Assembly (NCBI RefSeq): GCF_052216985.1
Contig: NZ_JBQOUY010000011.1
Span: 15,643 to 79,642 of the forward strand
Length of the DNA: 64,000 nt
Source: Acidaminococcus fermentans_A
GTDB taxonomy: Bacteria > Bacillota > Negativicutes > Acidaminococcales > Acidaminococcaceae
Direction of reading: 5' to 3'
This document shows positions 24,659 through 33,578 of this stretch, one piece after another (within the stretch, counting starts at the first letter, position 1; the number at the start of each line of letters is the position of its first letter). Position numbers and translations under genes: made by a program. Under the pieces are notes generated by a model. That model was not told the origin of the DNA and did not search any database. It saw nothing but the letters and a program-made list of their open reading frames with translations.

Positions 24659-27600
24659 ATGGGTACCAAAGGAAAAAAACGGCTGGGCATTCTGGCCGGG
24701 GTCCTGGTCCTGCTGTACCTGGTCCTGTGGAAAGTGATCCTTCCTGCAGGGCTGGAGCGGGCCATCCCCTTGGTAGAAAATACCGCCGGCGAATACATCA
24801 ACGGTCAATTGCAGATGGAGACTATGGAAGTGAGCCCGGACCTGACTTTTACAGCCCGGAACTTGCGGCTGGAAGATCAGAGAGGACAGCTGGTGGCAGA
24901 AGTCCCTTCTCTTTCCCTGCAACTGGACCCTCTGAAGGTCCTTACGGGCAGTGGGTCTGTAGGGATGATCACCCGGGTCATCGTGGAACAGCCTCAGGTA
25001 TATCTGGTCCAGGATGAACAGCAGGAATGGAATATCGCCCATTTGCTGAAGGAAAGCCAGAGTTCCAGCACTGACTTCAAAGGACTCATTTCCATCCAGG
25101 ATGGGTCGGTGGAACTGCGTCTGCCTTATGGCACCTGGCAGGCGGGGGTGGAAGGGACCATCGATCCTTCTCGGAATCCGGATTTCGCCCTGGATCTGAC
25201 AGTTACCCGGAAGGGCCAGACCATCCATGTGGCCGGGAATCTGGATACGGACCGGCAGGGTACCCTGACAGCTCGGACAGACCTGCTGGCTCTCCGGGAT
25301 TTCAGTTCTCTGGCTGGGCATTTCCTGCCGGTGACGGACCTTTCAGGAGCTTTTTCAGATGCGTCCATTACCTGGACAAACAATGCCTCCGGCAGCCAGC
25401 TTTCGGGCAAAGCCCTGCTGCGCCAGGTAGGTGCGGTTTATGACTGGGAAGGGAAGAAACTAGCTCTGGGCGCCGACGGGGAACTGTCCTTTGACCAGAT
25501 GCGGCTGAAGGCCCGGGAACTGGATGTTGCTGTTGACGGGCAGAAAGTGCGGCTTTCCGGAGGTCTGGATCTGACGGATCTGGAGAACCCCCGGGCGGAA
25601 AAACTCCAAGCGGATGTGGATGGATTCGACTTGTCCGCCCTGCCCCTGGATCTTCCCGTTTCTGGGACACTCAGTGGCAGCTTGGCTATAGACGGAACCA
25701 AAGACAGCTTGACCGGCAGCGGCACCTTCACCAGCCCAGCGCTGACTTTCCAGGGCTATGAAGCGGATCAAGTGACATTGCCCTTCTCCTTCCAGAATCA
25801 CCGGGTAGAGACCGATGGCGCCAAGGTGTCCCTGGGCGGTGGCTCGGCAACCATGAAGGCTTCTTATGACTGGGAGGCACAGGACGGGCAGCTGGCCCTG
25901 AATGTGGACCATGTGGACGCCGGCACCTTCCTGCCCCGGCTGGGCAGTCTGGTCTTGGATGGGACCGTGTATGCCGTAGGGCAGTACAGGGACGGCCGGC
26001 TCCAGGGAGAAACGGCTTCCAGCGATCTGTCCTTGGCTTGGGGGAACCTGAAGCTCCAGCGGATCGCTTTGGATGGGGTCATGGAGGGCGGCAATCTGAC
26101 CCTCAGCCGGATTTCCGCCTATACAGAAGACGGGGGCGCCTTGGCCGGCAGCGGCAGCCTGAAAGCCGGTCAGCTCCAAGGAGACCTGTATGTTACGGAT
26201 CTGCCGGTGGATCCCCTGCTGGCAGCTGTGGGCCAGGAAGGCAAGGGACTTTTGTCCACCCATCTCCTCCTCAGCGGTACCGAGGACGACCCCCAGGCCT
26301 TCGGAGCCTTCTCCTTCCGGGAGGGAGAAATCCTGGGAGAGACCATCCAGGAAGCCCACGGGGCATTGGAATGGAAGGAACGGAAAGCTGGCTTCCACAA
26401 AGTGGAAATCAAACTGGATAAGGGGACCCATATCCTGGATGGTACAGCGGATCTGTCCGGCAGCGAACCGATGCTGGATCTGACCCTGGAGACCCAGGGT
26501 GTCCGGCTGGAACCTTTCAGCGAGGCCTTCCAGTCTCCCTGGCCTGTCACGGGGAACCTGACGAACACCATTACAGTGAAAGGACCCCTGTCCAATCCTT
26601 CCTTCACCGGTCATGTCCATGGCTGGGACGGTTCTGTAAACAAATTCCTGGTGGACGAAGTGGACGGGGATTATGCCTATGACGGCAAGCTCCTCCATCT
26701 GAGCAATTTCCGGGTCCAGGCCCTGACCTGCCAGGCCCAGTTCAGCGGCACCGTCAGCCGGGATGGATTCCTGGACCTTGGCATCGATGCCAAGAACATC
26801 AACCTGCTGCGACTGCCCTGGCTGAAGGACAGCGTAGATCTGGAAGGCCTTGTGAACTTCAGTGGCAGCATCACCGGCCACACCAGCCGTCCCCTGTTCC
26901 AGGGGGTGCTGTCTTCTGATTCCGTCCTGATCAACGGGGTAGAATTCACTGGACTGGCCCTGTCCTTCCAGAGCCAGGGAGGCCATGTGAATACCTTCCA
27001 AGGCACCTTCCAGCAGAAGACCGGCGGGGACTATGCCCTGAAAGCTAAATTCGACTTCGACCGGAAACTGTTCCAGTGGACGGTGGACGTAAACCGGGGC
27101 AATGTACGCTCCCTGCTAGAGATGGGGGGCATCCAGGCGGATGTGGACGGGTATCTTTCCGGCCGCATCGAAGCGAACCCTGACGGTCCCCGCACGGGCA
27201 TGACCGTCATCGGCAAGGTGGAAGACGGGAAAGTGGCAGGAGTGCCCTTTGCCTCGGCAGATTTCGACATTTACACCCATCTGGGACTGTGGAAGATCCG
27301 GAAACTCCAGGCAAAGGAAAGCGGCGGCGGACTCATTGCCGCCCAGGGGAACATCGACCTACGGAAGCGGACCATCGATCTGGAACTGGCCACCAGTGAG
27401 GCCAATGCCAAACTCCTTACCGTGGCCCTGGACAATCCGCCGGAAGTCAGAGGCAAGCTGAACATCGTGGCCCAGCTCAAGGGGAAACTGGATGACCCCA
27501 ACGGGAACTTCTCTCTGGAAATGAAGGCCGGGAGCATCAGCGGGGTAGCTTTCGACAGCCTGTATGGCATGGTCACCCTGCGGGATGACATGTTCCACCT

Positions 27601-28984
27601 GGATCAGTTCCTGATCCAGCGGGATGTGTACAAGATCAGTGCCTACGGCACCTTCCCCATGGATCTGCTCCGGGCGGCCGGGAAACGGAAAAATCCGGAT
27701 GCCCGGATGAACCTGGAAGTCCATCTGGACAATGGGAACCTGGCCATCCTGCCCACCCTGACCAAATGGGTCCAATGGGCGGACGGTCCCACCAGCGGCC
27801 GGGTTTCCGTAACCGGTACTTTGGAAGACTACAATCTGAACGGTTCCATAGACCTGGATGGAGGGACCGTGAAATTCCGGGGCCTGGACAACACCTTTGA
27901 CAATGTGAAGTTCCATGCCGGTTTCAGTGGCAAGACTATCACCCTGAAAGAATTTTCCACTACCACCGGGAAAAAGGGCAGCATCACTGCCTCTGGATCC
28001 TACCGGCTCGATGATGCTTCTGGCAAACCCTATCACCTGGATATGGCTATCCGGGATGTAGAACTGGTTTCCTCCAGCATAAAGGGAAAGCTCAATGGGA
28101 AATTCGACCTGGAACACAAAAAAGGCAAACCCTTCCTGTCTGGGAACCTGAAGCTGGACAAGGGCTATCTGGGGATTTCCTCCATCCCAGAATTTGGGGA
28201 AGGAGGTTCGGACATCGGCCTGGACATCGATGTAGACCTGGGGAACAACCTGCATCTATATAATGCGGCCTTCATGGACCTGTGGCTGAAGGGGCAGTTC
28301 CACATCTTAGGCAGCACCGCCTTCCCCCAGATCAACGGCAGCATCCGGGTGAATCGGGGCAGCCGGCTGAAATACCTGGGGACCCCCTTCAATATCGGGT
28401 TCGGGGAAATCTACTGGCCCCGCCCGGGTACCTTTATCCCCAATGTGAACATGGCGGCCTTTACCCGGCTGGGACAGTACAATATCCTGGCCAAAGCCAG
28501 CGGGCCTTTGAGCCTGGATGATATCGTCATCAAACTGTCCAGCGATCCGCCTCAGGATGAGAATACCCTGAAACGGTTCCTGACCCTGAAGACCGATGAT
28601 GCCAGCTTGAGAGACGATGCCTGGAAGAGCTTGGTGGATGCGGGGCTCCAGATGACCTTCCTGGCAGATGTGGAAGATGCCATCAAACAAGCCCTGGGGC
28701 TGGACGAACTGCGGATCTACAGCGGCAATGTCCAGAACACAGTGGCCTTTTCAGCGGACACCAATCGGGCCAATGAGGCTGTTGGTCAGGAACGGCGCCA
28801 GTACAATGTGCTGCTGAGCCGGTATTTCGGCCGGAAGGTGCTGATCGGCTACACCACCAGCTTTGACGGAGAAGAACACAACCTGTATGCTGGGTTCCGG
28901 ATCGCTCCCAAGGTCCACGTGGGGATCGCCACCGATCAGGACAACAATCACTGGTACGGCGTCCAGTACCGGACACGGTTCTGA
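24659..28984 (+). CDS. tamB: TamB-like AsmA-superfamily envelope-spanning protein
   Basis: 1441 residues. An N-terminal membrane anchor (about 7-25) is followed by a very long run of beta-strand repeats, and a C-terminal TamB domain (DUF490, about 1080-1441) with NGSIRVNRGSRLKYLGTPFNIGFGEIYWP and a terminal aromatic (YGVQYRTRF). TamB-type proteins form a hydrophobic groove crossing the periplasm; they assist outer-membrane barrel assembly and phospholipid transfer. No tamA is adjacent; BamA, encoded next, could be the partner, as inferred for many non-proteobacterial TamB systems. The ATG at 24659 has GGAGG upstream. Confidence 0.92.
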   Translation: MGTKGKKRLGILAGVLVLLYLVLWKVILPAGLERAIPLVENTAGEYINGQLQMETMEVSPDLTFTARNLRLEDQRGQLVAEVPSLSLQLDPLKVLTGSGSVGMITRVIVEQPQVYLVQDEQQEWNIAHLLKESQSSSTDFKGLISIQDGSVELRLPYGTWQAGVEGTIDPSRNPDFALDLTVTRKGQTIHVAGNLDTDRQGTLTARTDLLALRDFSSLAGHFLPVTDLSGAFSDASITWTNNASGSQLSGKALLRQVGAVYDWEGKKLALGADGELSFDQMRLKARELDVAVDGQKVRLSGGLDLTDLENPRAEKLQADVDGFDLSALPLDLPVSGTLSGSLAIDGTKDSLTGSGTFTSPALTFQGYEADQVTLPFSFQNHRVETDGAKVSLGGGSATMKASYDWEAQDGQLALNVDHVDAGTFLPRLGSLVLDGTVYAVGQYRDGRLQGETASSDLSLAWGNLKLQRIALDGVMEGGNLTLSRISAYTEDGGALAGSGSLKAGQLQGDLYVTDLPVDPLLAAVGQEGKGLLSTHLLLSGTEDDPQAFGAFSFREGEILGETIQEAHGALEWKERKAGFHKVEIKLDKGTHILDGTADLSGSEPMLDLTLETQGVRLEPFSEAFQSPWPVTGNLTNTITVKGPLSNPSFTGHVHGWDGSVNKFLVDEVDGDYAYDGKLLHLSNFRVQALTCQAQFSGTVSRDGFLDLGIDAKNINLLRLPWLKDSVDLEGLVNFSGSITGHTSRPLFQGVLSSDSVLINGVEFTGLALSFQSQGGHVNTFQGTFQQKTGGDYALKAKFDFDRKLFQWTVDVNRGNVRSLLEMGGIQADVDGYLSGRIEANPDGPRTGMTVIGKVEDGKVAGVPFASADFDIYTHLGLWKIRKLQAKESGGGLIAAQGNIDLRKRTIDLELATSEANAKLLTVALDNPPEVRGKLNIVAQLKGKLDDPNGNFSLEMKAGSISGVAFDSLYGMVTLRDDMFHLDQFLIQRDVYKISAYGTFPMDLLRAAGKRKNPDARMNLEVHLDNGNLAILPTLTKWVQWADGPTSGRVSVTGTLEDYNLNGSIDLDGGTVKFRGLDNTFDNVKFHAGFSGKTITLKEFSTTTGKKGSITASGSYRLDDASGKPYHLDMAIRDVELVSSSIKGKLNGKFDLEHKKGKPFLSGNLKLDKGYLGISSIPEFGEGGSDIGLDIDVDLGNNLHLYNAAFMDLWLKGQFHILGSTAFPQINGSIRVNRGSRLKYLGTPFNIGFGEIYWPRPGTFIPNVNMAAFTRLGQYNILAKASGPLSLDDIVIKLSSDPPQDENTLKRFLTLKTDDASLRDDAWKSLVDAGLQMTFLADVEDAIKQALGLDELRIYSGNVQNTVAFSADTNRANEAVGQERRQYNVLLSRYFGRKVLIGYTTSFDGEEHNLYAGFRIAPKVHVGIATDQDNNHWYGVQYRTRF

Positions 28985-28998
28985 CAGCTGATAAAAAA

Positions 28999-29024
28999 GG
29001 GACTGTTGCATGCGCAACAGTCCC
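28999..29024 (-). terminator. GTTGCA hairpin with A-tract on its left
   Basis: 11-bp perfect stem, GGGACTGTTGC / GCAACAGTCCC, loop ATGC, preceded by AAAAAA and not followed by T. As an intrinsic terminator it reads correctly only on the minus strand; it forms the left border of the composite element. Confidence 0.6.
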
Positions 29025-29025
29025 T

Positions 29026-29207
29026 GTCACTTGTCCTTGGTCACTGGCCTCTGGAAGGAACCCGGAATGCGGGTTCCCCAGATAATATAAGACCAGTAAT
29101 GTACTGAAAGTAGGAATAATGGTTTTATCAGCAGAAAAACAGCTTTTGTACAATCAAAAATTTGCTTGCAAATTTTAGCCTTCAACCAGTGACAAGAGAC
29201 CAGTGAC
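29026..29207. repeat. MITE/REPIN-like element with CCAGTGAC inverted arms
   Basis: Left arm GTCACTTGTCCTTGGTCACT(GG) at 29026-29047 and right arm CCAGTGACAAGAGACCAGTG(AC) at 29186-29207 are imperfect inverted repeats of 22 nt each, each made of two CCAGTGAC-like units. The 138-nt core is AT-rich, has two perfect palindromes and no open frame of note. Confidence 0.6.
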
Positions 29208-29233
29208 GGGCAGCTTTGCTGCCCCTAGACAGA

Positions 29234-29270
29234 GGGGGTGTTGCACGCAATGTGCAACACCCCCTTTTTT
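29234..29270 (+). terminator. GTTGCA terminator upstream of bamA
   Basis: 13-bp perfect stem, GGGGGTGTTGCAC / GTGCAACACCCCC, followed by TTTTTT. Confidence 0.88.
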
Positions 29271-29306
29271 CACACTCCAGGACTGGAAATCTCAGTCCAT
29301 AGAAGG

Positions 29307-29312
29307 TATAAT
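29307..29312 (+). promoter_or_regulatory. -10 element of the bamA/lipid A operon
   Basis: TATAAT in the GGTATAATAA context, 80 nt before bamA. -35 not clear. Confidence 0.5.
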
Positions 29313-29391
29313 AAACAAGATATGATATGGATAAGGATAAACAGTAGAAAATCTGACAGCCGATGATAACAACCTGTATAGGGGGTACTCT

Positions 29392-31608
29392 ATGAAAAAA
29401 CATGTTAACTGGCGGCAGCTGTCCGTCGCCGTCCTGGCTTCCCTGGCGATGACCACTCCGGTTTACGCCGCAGAAGTCACCCACAGCCAGGAAGTGGAAT
29501 TGGGAAATCATAAGACTGTTTCCAAAGAAGGACAGGGTGTCGGGACCATCGAAGTGGTTCCGGAAAACCAGGCCGCCGTACAGCCGAAGAGCACTGAAGC
29601 AGCGGCTGGTGCAGCAACGGAGGATGAACAGCCCAAATACCGGGAGGTCCGGCGCAACGGTGTCACCTACATCGAAAAAGTAGGCAAGAAGAAACTGGAA
29701 CAGGAAAAGGAGAAGGCCCAGGCTGATGAAGAGCAGTTGGAAGCCCGGATGACCCAGCAGAAGGAAATCCAGGAAGCCCAGAACAAACAGCTTCCCGGCC
29801 GGAGTATCCTCCAGCAGTCCGTCCTGTCCGATTATGATATCAGCACCCAGGAAGACCAGTATGCCAAGATTGCCAAGGAATCTACGCCGTTCATCGGCCA
29901 GACTGTGACAAAGGTCACCTTGGAAGGAGCGGCCCACGAAGATGCGAACAAACTGGCGGATGTGCTGAAGATGCCCGCTGGGACCAAGTTCACCAAAGAA
30001 GGCCTTCAGGACGATATCCGGGCCCTGTATGAAACCGGCTGGTTCTACGATATCCGTCCGGTGTTCACCAAAGTGCCGGAAGGGGTCCAGATCAAATATC
30101 AGCTGGAAGAAAATCCTGTGCTGACAGATCTGGATATCGAAGGGAATACAGTGATATCTACCGGAGATATCAAAAAAGCCCTGGATCTGCCTGTGGGCAA
30201 GGTCCTGAATTCTCGGGACGTGAACATCGGAGCCCGGAAAGTAGAGAGCCTGTATAACCAGCAAGGCTATATCCTGGCCAAAGTAGCTGATGTGCGGATG
30301 CAGCCCGACGGCCGGCTGATCGTCCAGGTGGCGGAAGGTGTCATCGAAGATTTCCGGGTCAAGGGGAATACCAAGACCAAGGATTATGTGGTCATCCGGG
30401 AAATGCGCATGAAGAAAGGGGAACCTTTCAATGCCAAGAAAGCCCGCCGGGCCATGCAGAAGATCTACAACCTGGGCTTCTTCGAAGATGTGAACATCCG
30501 TCTGAATCCAGGCCAGATGCCCAATACGGTTTCTGTAGAAGTTTCCGTGGTGGAAACCAGCACCGGTACCTTCGGCATTGGCGCCGGCTACAGCGATGCC
30601 GACGGGTTCCTGGGCATGGTCAGCATCGGGGACAAGAACTTCATGGGGACCGGGGACAGCGTCAGCGCCCGTTGGGAATTCGGCGGCGACTCCGAAACCA
30701 AGGCCAACTTCGAAGTCTCCTATGTGAAGCCTTGGATCGACGACAAGGAAACCACCGCTGGCTTCACCTTCTACAACATGACCAACGAGTACGTGGACTA
30801 CAACCGGGACGGGGATGAAATCGCCCGGTACTATAAGAAACGTACGGGTGAGGAGCTGTTCTTCAGCCGGGTCACCGACAACGAATTCATCACCAACAGC
30901 ATCACTCTGAAGAACCGGGATGATAAATACAAGAAACCGGTGAGTGGCTACAGCACCCAGTGGTTCGAAGCAGGCGAGAACGGATATGACCTGATCCATG
31001 AATATCCGGACGACTATGATTGGGATAAACACGAACGGATGAAGAAGAACTTCGGGATCACCCGGAGCATCACCTTGGCCCGTACCCTGGATACCCGGGA
31101 CAACATCTACGATCCCCGGGAAGGGAAACGGACAGCCTATTCTGTGGAAGTGGCCAACTTCGGCGGGGACTTCAACTTCCAGAAATACCAGGCCGACTAT
31201 CGGTACTATTACCGGATGGGTAAGGACAATGTGTGGGCTCTCAATCTGGGGGCCGGTTATGCCAACGGGGATATGCCTCTGTCCCAGCGCTTCAGCGTGG
31301 GCGGCAGCGATATTCTCCGCGGGTATAAGGATGATCAGTTCAAGGGCAACAGCATGGTGAAGGGTTCTTTAGAATTCCGGTATCCCATCATCAAGAAGGT
31401 CCAGGGCGTGTTCTTTACAGATGCCGGTTACGCATGGAGCAAGGAATACGACGAATCCAACTTCGATATGGGCAAGATCAAGAACTCTGTGGGTATCGGT
31501 CTCCGGATCAATTCCCCGCTGGGTCCTATCAAGCTGGACTATGGATACCGGCTGGAAAGCAGCGACCGTGGCGGACGCTTCCACTTCAGCTTCGGCGGTC
31601 AGTTCTGA
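29392..31608 (+). CDS. bamA: Outer-membrane protein assembly factor BamA (Omp85)
   Basis: 738 residues. A signal peptide (cleavage after PVYAA, about residue 25) is followed by a linker with a charged coiled-coil stretch (about 75-130). POTRA domains then occupy about 160-400 (for example ITKVTLEGAA-type strand, LTDLDIEGNTVISTGDIKKAL, IEDFRVKGNTKTKDYVVIREM). The C-terminal Omp85 barrel (about 410-738) contains the FSVGGSDILRGY lid motif and ends in Phe. Three POTRA repeats are visible, fewer than the five of E. coli BamA. It inserts beta-barrels such as the SLH porins. First gene of the lipid A run, with a GGGGGTACTCT leader. Confidence 0.94.
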   Translation: MKKHVNWRQLSVAVLASLAMTTPVYAAEVTHSQEVELGNHKTVSKEGQGVGTIEVVPENQAAVQPKSTEAAAGAATEDEQPKYREVRRNGVTYIEKVGKKKLEQEKEKAQADEEQLEARMTQQKEIQEAQNKQLPGRSILQQSVLSDYDISTQEDQYAKIAKESTPFIGQTVTKVTLEGAAHEDANKLADVLKMPAGTKFTKEGLQDDIRALYETGWFYDIRPVFTKVPEGVQIKYQLEENPVLTDLDIEGNTVISTGDIKKALDLPVGKVLNSRDVNIGARKVESLYNQQGYILAKVADVRMQPDGRLIVQVAEGVIEDFRVKGNTKTKDYVVIREMRMKKGEPFNAKKARRAMQKIYNLGFFEDVNIRLNPGQMPNTVSVEVSVVETSTGTFGIGAGYSDADGFLGMVSIGDKNFMGTGDSVSARWEFGGDSETKANFEVSYVKPWIDDKETTAGFTFYNMTNEYVDYNRDGDEIARYYKKRTGEELFFSRVTDNEFITNSITLKNRDDKYKKPVSGYSTQWFEAGENGYDLIHEYPDDYDWDKHERMKKNFGITRSITLARTLDTRDNIYDPREGKRTAYSVEVANFGGDFNFQKYQADYRYYYRMGKDNVWALNLGAGYANGDMPLSQRFSVGGSDILRGYKDDQFKGNSMVKGSLEFRYPIIKKVQGVFFTDAGYAWSKEYDESNFDMGKIKNSVGIGLRINSPLGPIKLDYGYRLESSDRGGRFHFSFGGQF

Positions 31609-31645
31609 TAAATAAATTGCATAACAAGGAAGCAGGGATAGTAAA

Positions 31646-32125
31646 ATGATGGAATTGGCCCACAAGAAAAATGTTAAGGTCATTTCTCTGGCCATTGCGG
31701 CCATTATGGTAGTGGGGGTATTCGTCCTGGCCGTCCAGGGCAAGAACCTGGGAACCGGGGATACCACCATGAATTCAGCCATCGGCAAGGTCAATTACAA
31801 CCAGGTGATGGCAGCGGCCCCTGGTCTGGCAGATGCCCAGACCCAGCTGCAGCAGGCTGCCGAGGACAGCCGCAAGGAGTTCGAAGAGAAAAGCAAGGAT
31901 ATGAGCGACGCGGACAAGCAGAAACTGGCTGCGGACTACCAGAAGAAACTGGAAGACAAGCAGAAAGAACTGATCGAGCCCGTGAAGAAAGAAGTGGATG
32001 ATGCCATCGTGGCCGTGGGCAAGACCAAGGGCCTGACGGTGGTGGTCAACCAGGGCGCTGTGGTCTATGGCGGTCTGGACGTGACTGCAGATGTGACTGC
32101 ACAGCTGAAAAAAGCCAAGAAGTAA
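31646..32125 (+). CDS. skp: Skp/OmpH-like periplasmic chaperone 1 (membrane-anchored)
   Basis: 159 residues. The N-terminal hydrophobic segment (about 10-30) has no clear cleavage site or lipobox, so it may be an anchor. Then comes the Skp pattern: a short strand (IGKVNYNQVMAAAP), a long charged coiled-coil helix pair (about 60-115) and a returning strand ending in DVTADVTAQLKK. Skp trimers hold unfolded outer-membrane proteins for BamA. First of three consecutive Skp-like genes. Confidence 0.85.
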   Translation: MMELAHKKNVKVISLAIAAIMVVGVFVLAVQGKNLGTGDTTMNSAIGKVNYNQVMAAAPGLADAQTQLQQAAEDSRKEFEEKSKDMSDADKQKLAADYQKKLEDKQKELIEPVKKEVDDAIVAVGKTKGLTVVVNQGAVVYGGLDVTADVTAQLKKAKK

Positions 32126-32155
32126 GGATCCGTCAGGAGACAGGAGGGATGACCC

Positions 32156-33088
32156 ATGGCCAGATGGCTCAGTCTTCTGCTGATCGGGCTCTTCCTCCTG
32201 TCTGGCTGCGGTTTTTCCTGGGGGAGGCTTCCCTTTCGGCAGGAAAAACCTCGGTTTGCCGTGGTGGACTGGGACCGGCTGGTGGAACAGCATCCCAAAT
32301 ACAAGGAATGGAAACGCCAGAAGGAACAGTTGGAAACGGCTCGCTGGCTGCGGGATCGGCAGAAGGAAAACGGCCAGCAGCAGCTGGATCTGCTGAAGAA
32401 AATGAAGCAGGTCCGGGAAGCCGGCAAAGGCCAGTTCCAATCCGCCCAGTGGTCCGCTAAAGTGGCGGAGAAGCGAGCCCAGGAGCAGGACCGTCTCCGG
32501 AAGAAACGGGAAGCCCTGGAAGCAGAAGCGGAAGAACGGGTGAAAGCAGACCGGGATGCCGTGGAAGAGAAGTACCGGATCCCCCTGTTCAACCTGCGGC
32601 TGAAACTGGGCAGCGTGAAAATGGACGAGGCAGCCCAGAAGGCCCTGCTCCAGGAACAGCAGGAATTACTGGATAAACGGCAGAAGGACCGGGCCGAGGT
32701 AGACGCAGAAAAAGAACAGTGGCTCCAGCAGCAGCTGGCGGCCGATGTTGCAGCATCTCAGGCACGGCTCCAGGCTTTTTCGAAAGAACTGGCCGGCCAG
32801 GCGGTCCAGGATCAAACGGGTCTTCCTCTCTTGGAGAAGGGCAGTCGGAACCAAGAGGGACAGCCGGAACTGGACAAATTGATCCAATCCATGGATCAGC
32901 AGATCCAGAAACAGGAAGACAAAGAAAAACGGTTGCGGGAAGAAATCGACAGTGACATCCTCAGTGCCATCAAGAAAGTCAACCTGAGCCGGAAATATAC
33001 GCTGGTATTCCGGAATCCGAGAGCGAATATCAGCGCGGACGACATCACTGATGAAGTGGATGCGGTCGTCCAACAAATTGTTTATTAA
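32156..33088 (+). CDS. Skp/OmpH-like lipoprotein 2, enlarged
   Basis: 310 residues, about twice the usual Skp length. A lipoprotein signal peptide ends in LLSGC (Cys18). The Skp-type strand FAVVDWDRLVEQHPKY follows, then two long charged helical regions (about 65-200 and 215-275) and a final DDITDEVDAVVQQIVY, the counterpart of the Skp C-terminus. It may have arisen by internal extension of the coiled coil. It lies between two other Skp-like genes downstream of bamA, so a tethered chaperone role is likely (inferred). Confidence 0.8.
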   Translation: MARWLSLLLIGLFLLSGCGFSWGRLPFRQEKPRFAVVDWDRLVEQHPKYKEWKRQKEQLETARWLRDRQKENGQQQLDLLKKMKQVREAGKGQFQSAQWSAKVAEKRAQEQDRLRKKREALEAEAEERVKADRDAVEEKYRIPLFNLRLKLGSVKMDEAAQKALLQEQQELLDKRQKDRAEVDAEKEQWLQQQLAADVAASQARLQAFSKELAGQAVQDQTGLPLLEKGSRNQEGQPELDKLIQSMDQQIQKQEDKEKRLREEIDSDILSAIKKVNLSRKYTLVFRNPRANISADDITDEVDAVVQQIVY

Positions 33089-33104
33089 GAGGGATGGAAA
33101 CGAT

Positions 33105-33509
33105 ATGAAAAAAACGATGATTCTCTGTATTGCAGCAGCAGCGATGCTGTCCTTTGGCTGTGGGCGGAATGCCCAGTTCGGTGTGGTAGACATGAATAAA
33201 GTCCAGACGGAGAGCCAAGTGTTCAAGGATGCCACCAAAGACCTCCAGACCAAGGGGAAAGCTATGGAAGAAGAACTGAACCAGGAAACGGCCGGCAAGA
33301 GCCAGGAAGAAGCCCAGAAGATCCTGACAGAAAAGAGCCAGAAAATGCACAGCCTCCAGGCGGAAGCCCAGGCCAAGGTCAAAGGCAGCTTCGACGCAGC
33401 GGCGGCTTCTGTGGCGAAAGAGAAGAACTTGAGCGCCATCCTCGTCAAAGAAGCCGTCCCTCAGGGCGGCGTGGACGTCACGGACGACATCATCAAAGCA
33501 ATGAAATAA
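33105..33509 (+). CDS. Skp/OmpH-like lipoprotein 3
   Basis: 134 residues. Signal peptide with lipobox LSFGC, then FGVVDMNKVQTESQVFKD, a charged helical pair (about 50-105), and VDVTDDIIKAMK at the end. Start 33105 has GAGGGATGG upstream; the frame extends further upstream into the end of the preceding gene, which is not used. It follows that gene by 16 nt. Confidence 0.83.
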   Translation: MKKTMILCIAAAAMLSFGCGRNAQFGVVDMNKVQTESQVFKDATKDLQTKGKAMEEELNQETAGKSQEEAQKILTEKSQKMHSLQAEAQAKVKGSFDAAAASVAKEKNLSAILVKEAVPQGGVDVTDDIIKAMK

Positions 33510-33578
33510 GATTCGATAAGGGCGGACCAGGGTTCGCCCTTTTTCCCGTACCATCATGAAATGGAAAGGATGCTGGAA

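Larger units (their letters stand above)
28985..29391. other. 407-nt intergenic region holding a composite palindromic element
   Basis: No gene is seen. In order it holds: a GTTGCA hairpin preceded by an A-tract (28999-29024); GTCACTTGTCC... arm (29026-29047); palindrome GGAACCCG/CGGGTTCC (29057-29077); an AT-rich core; palindrome AAAATTTGC/GCAAATTTT (29157-29176); CCAGTGAC arm (29186-29207), the inverted counterpart of the first arm; palindrome GGGCAGC/GCTGCCC (29208-29224); a GTTGCA terminator (29234-29270); and the bamA -10 box. Confidence 0.7.
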
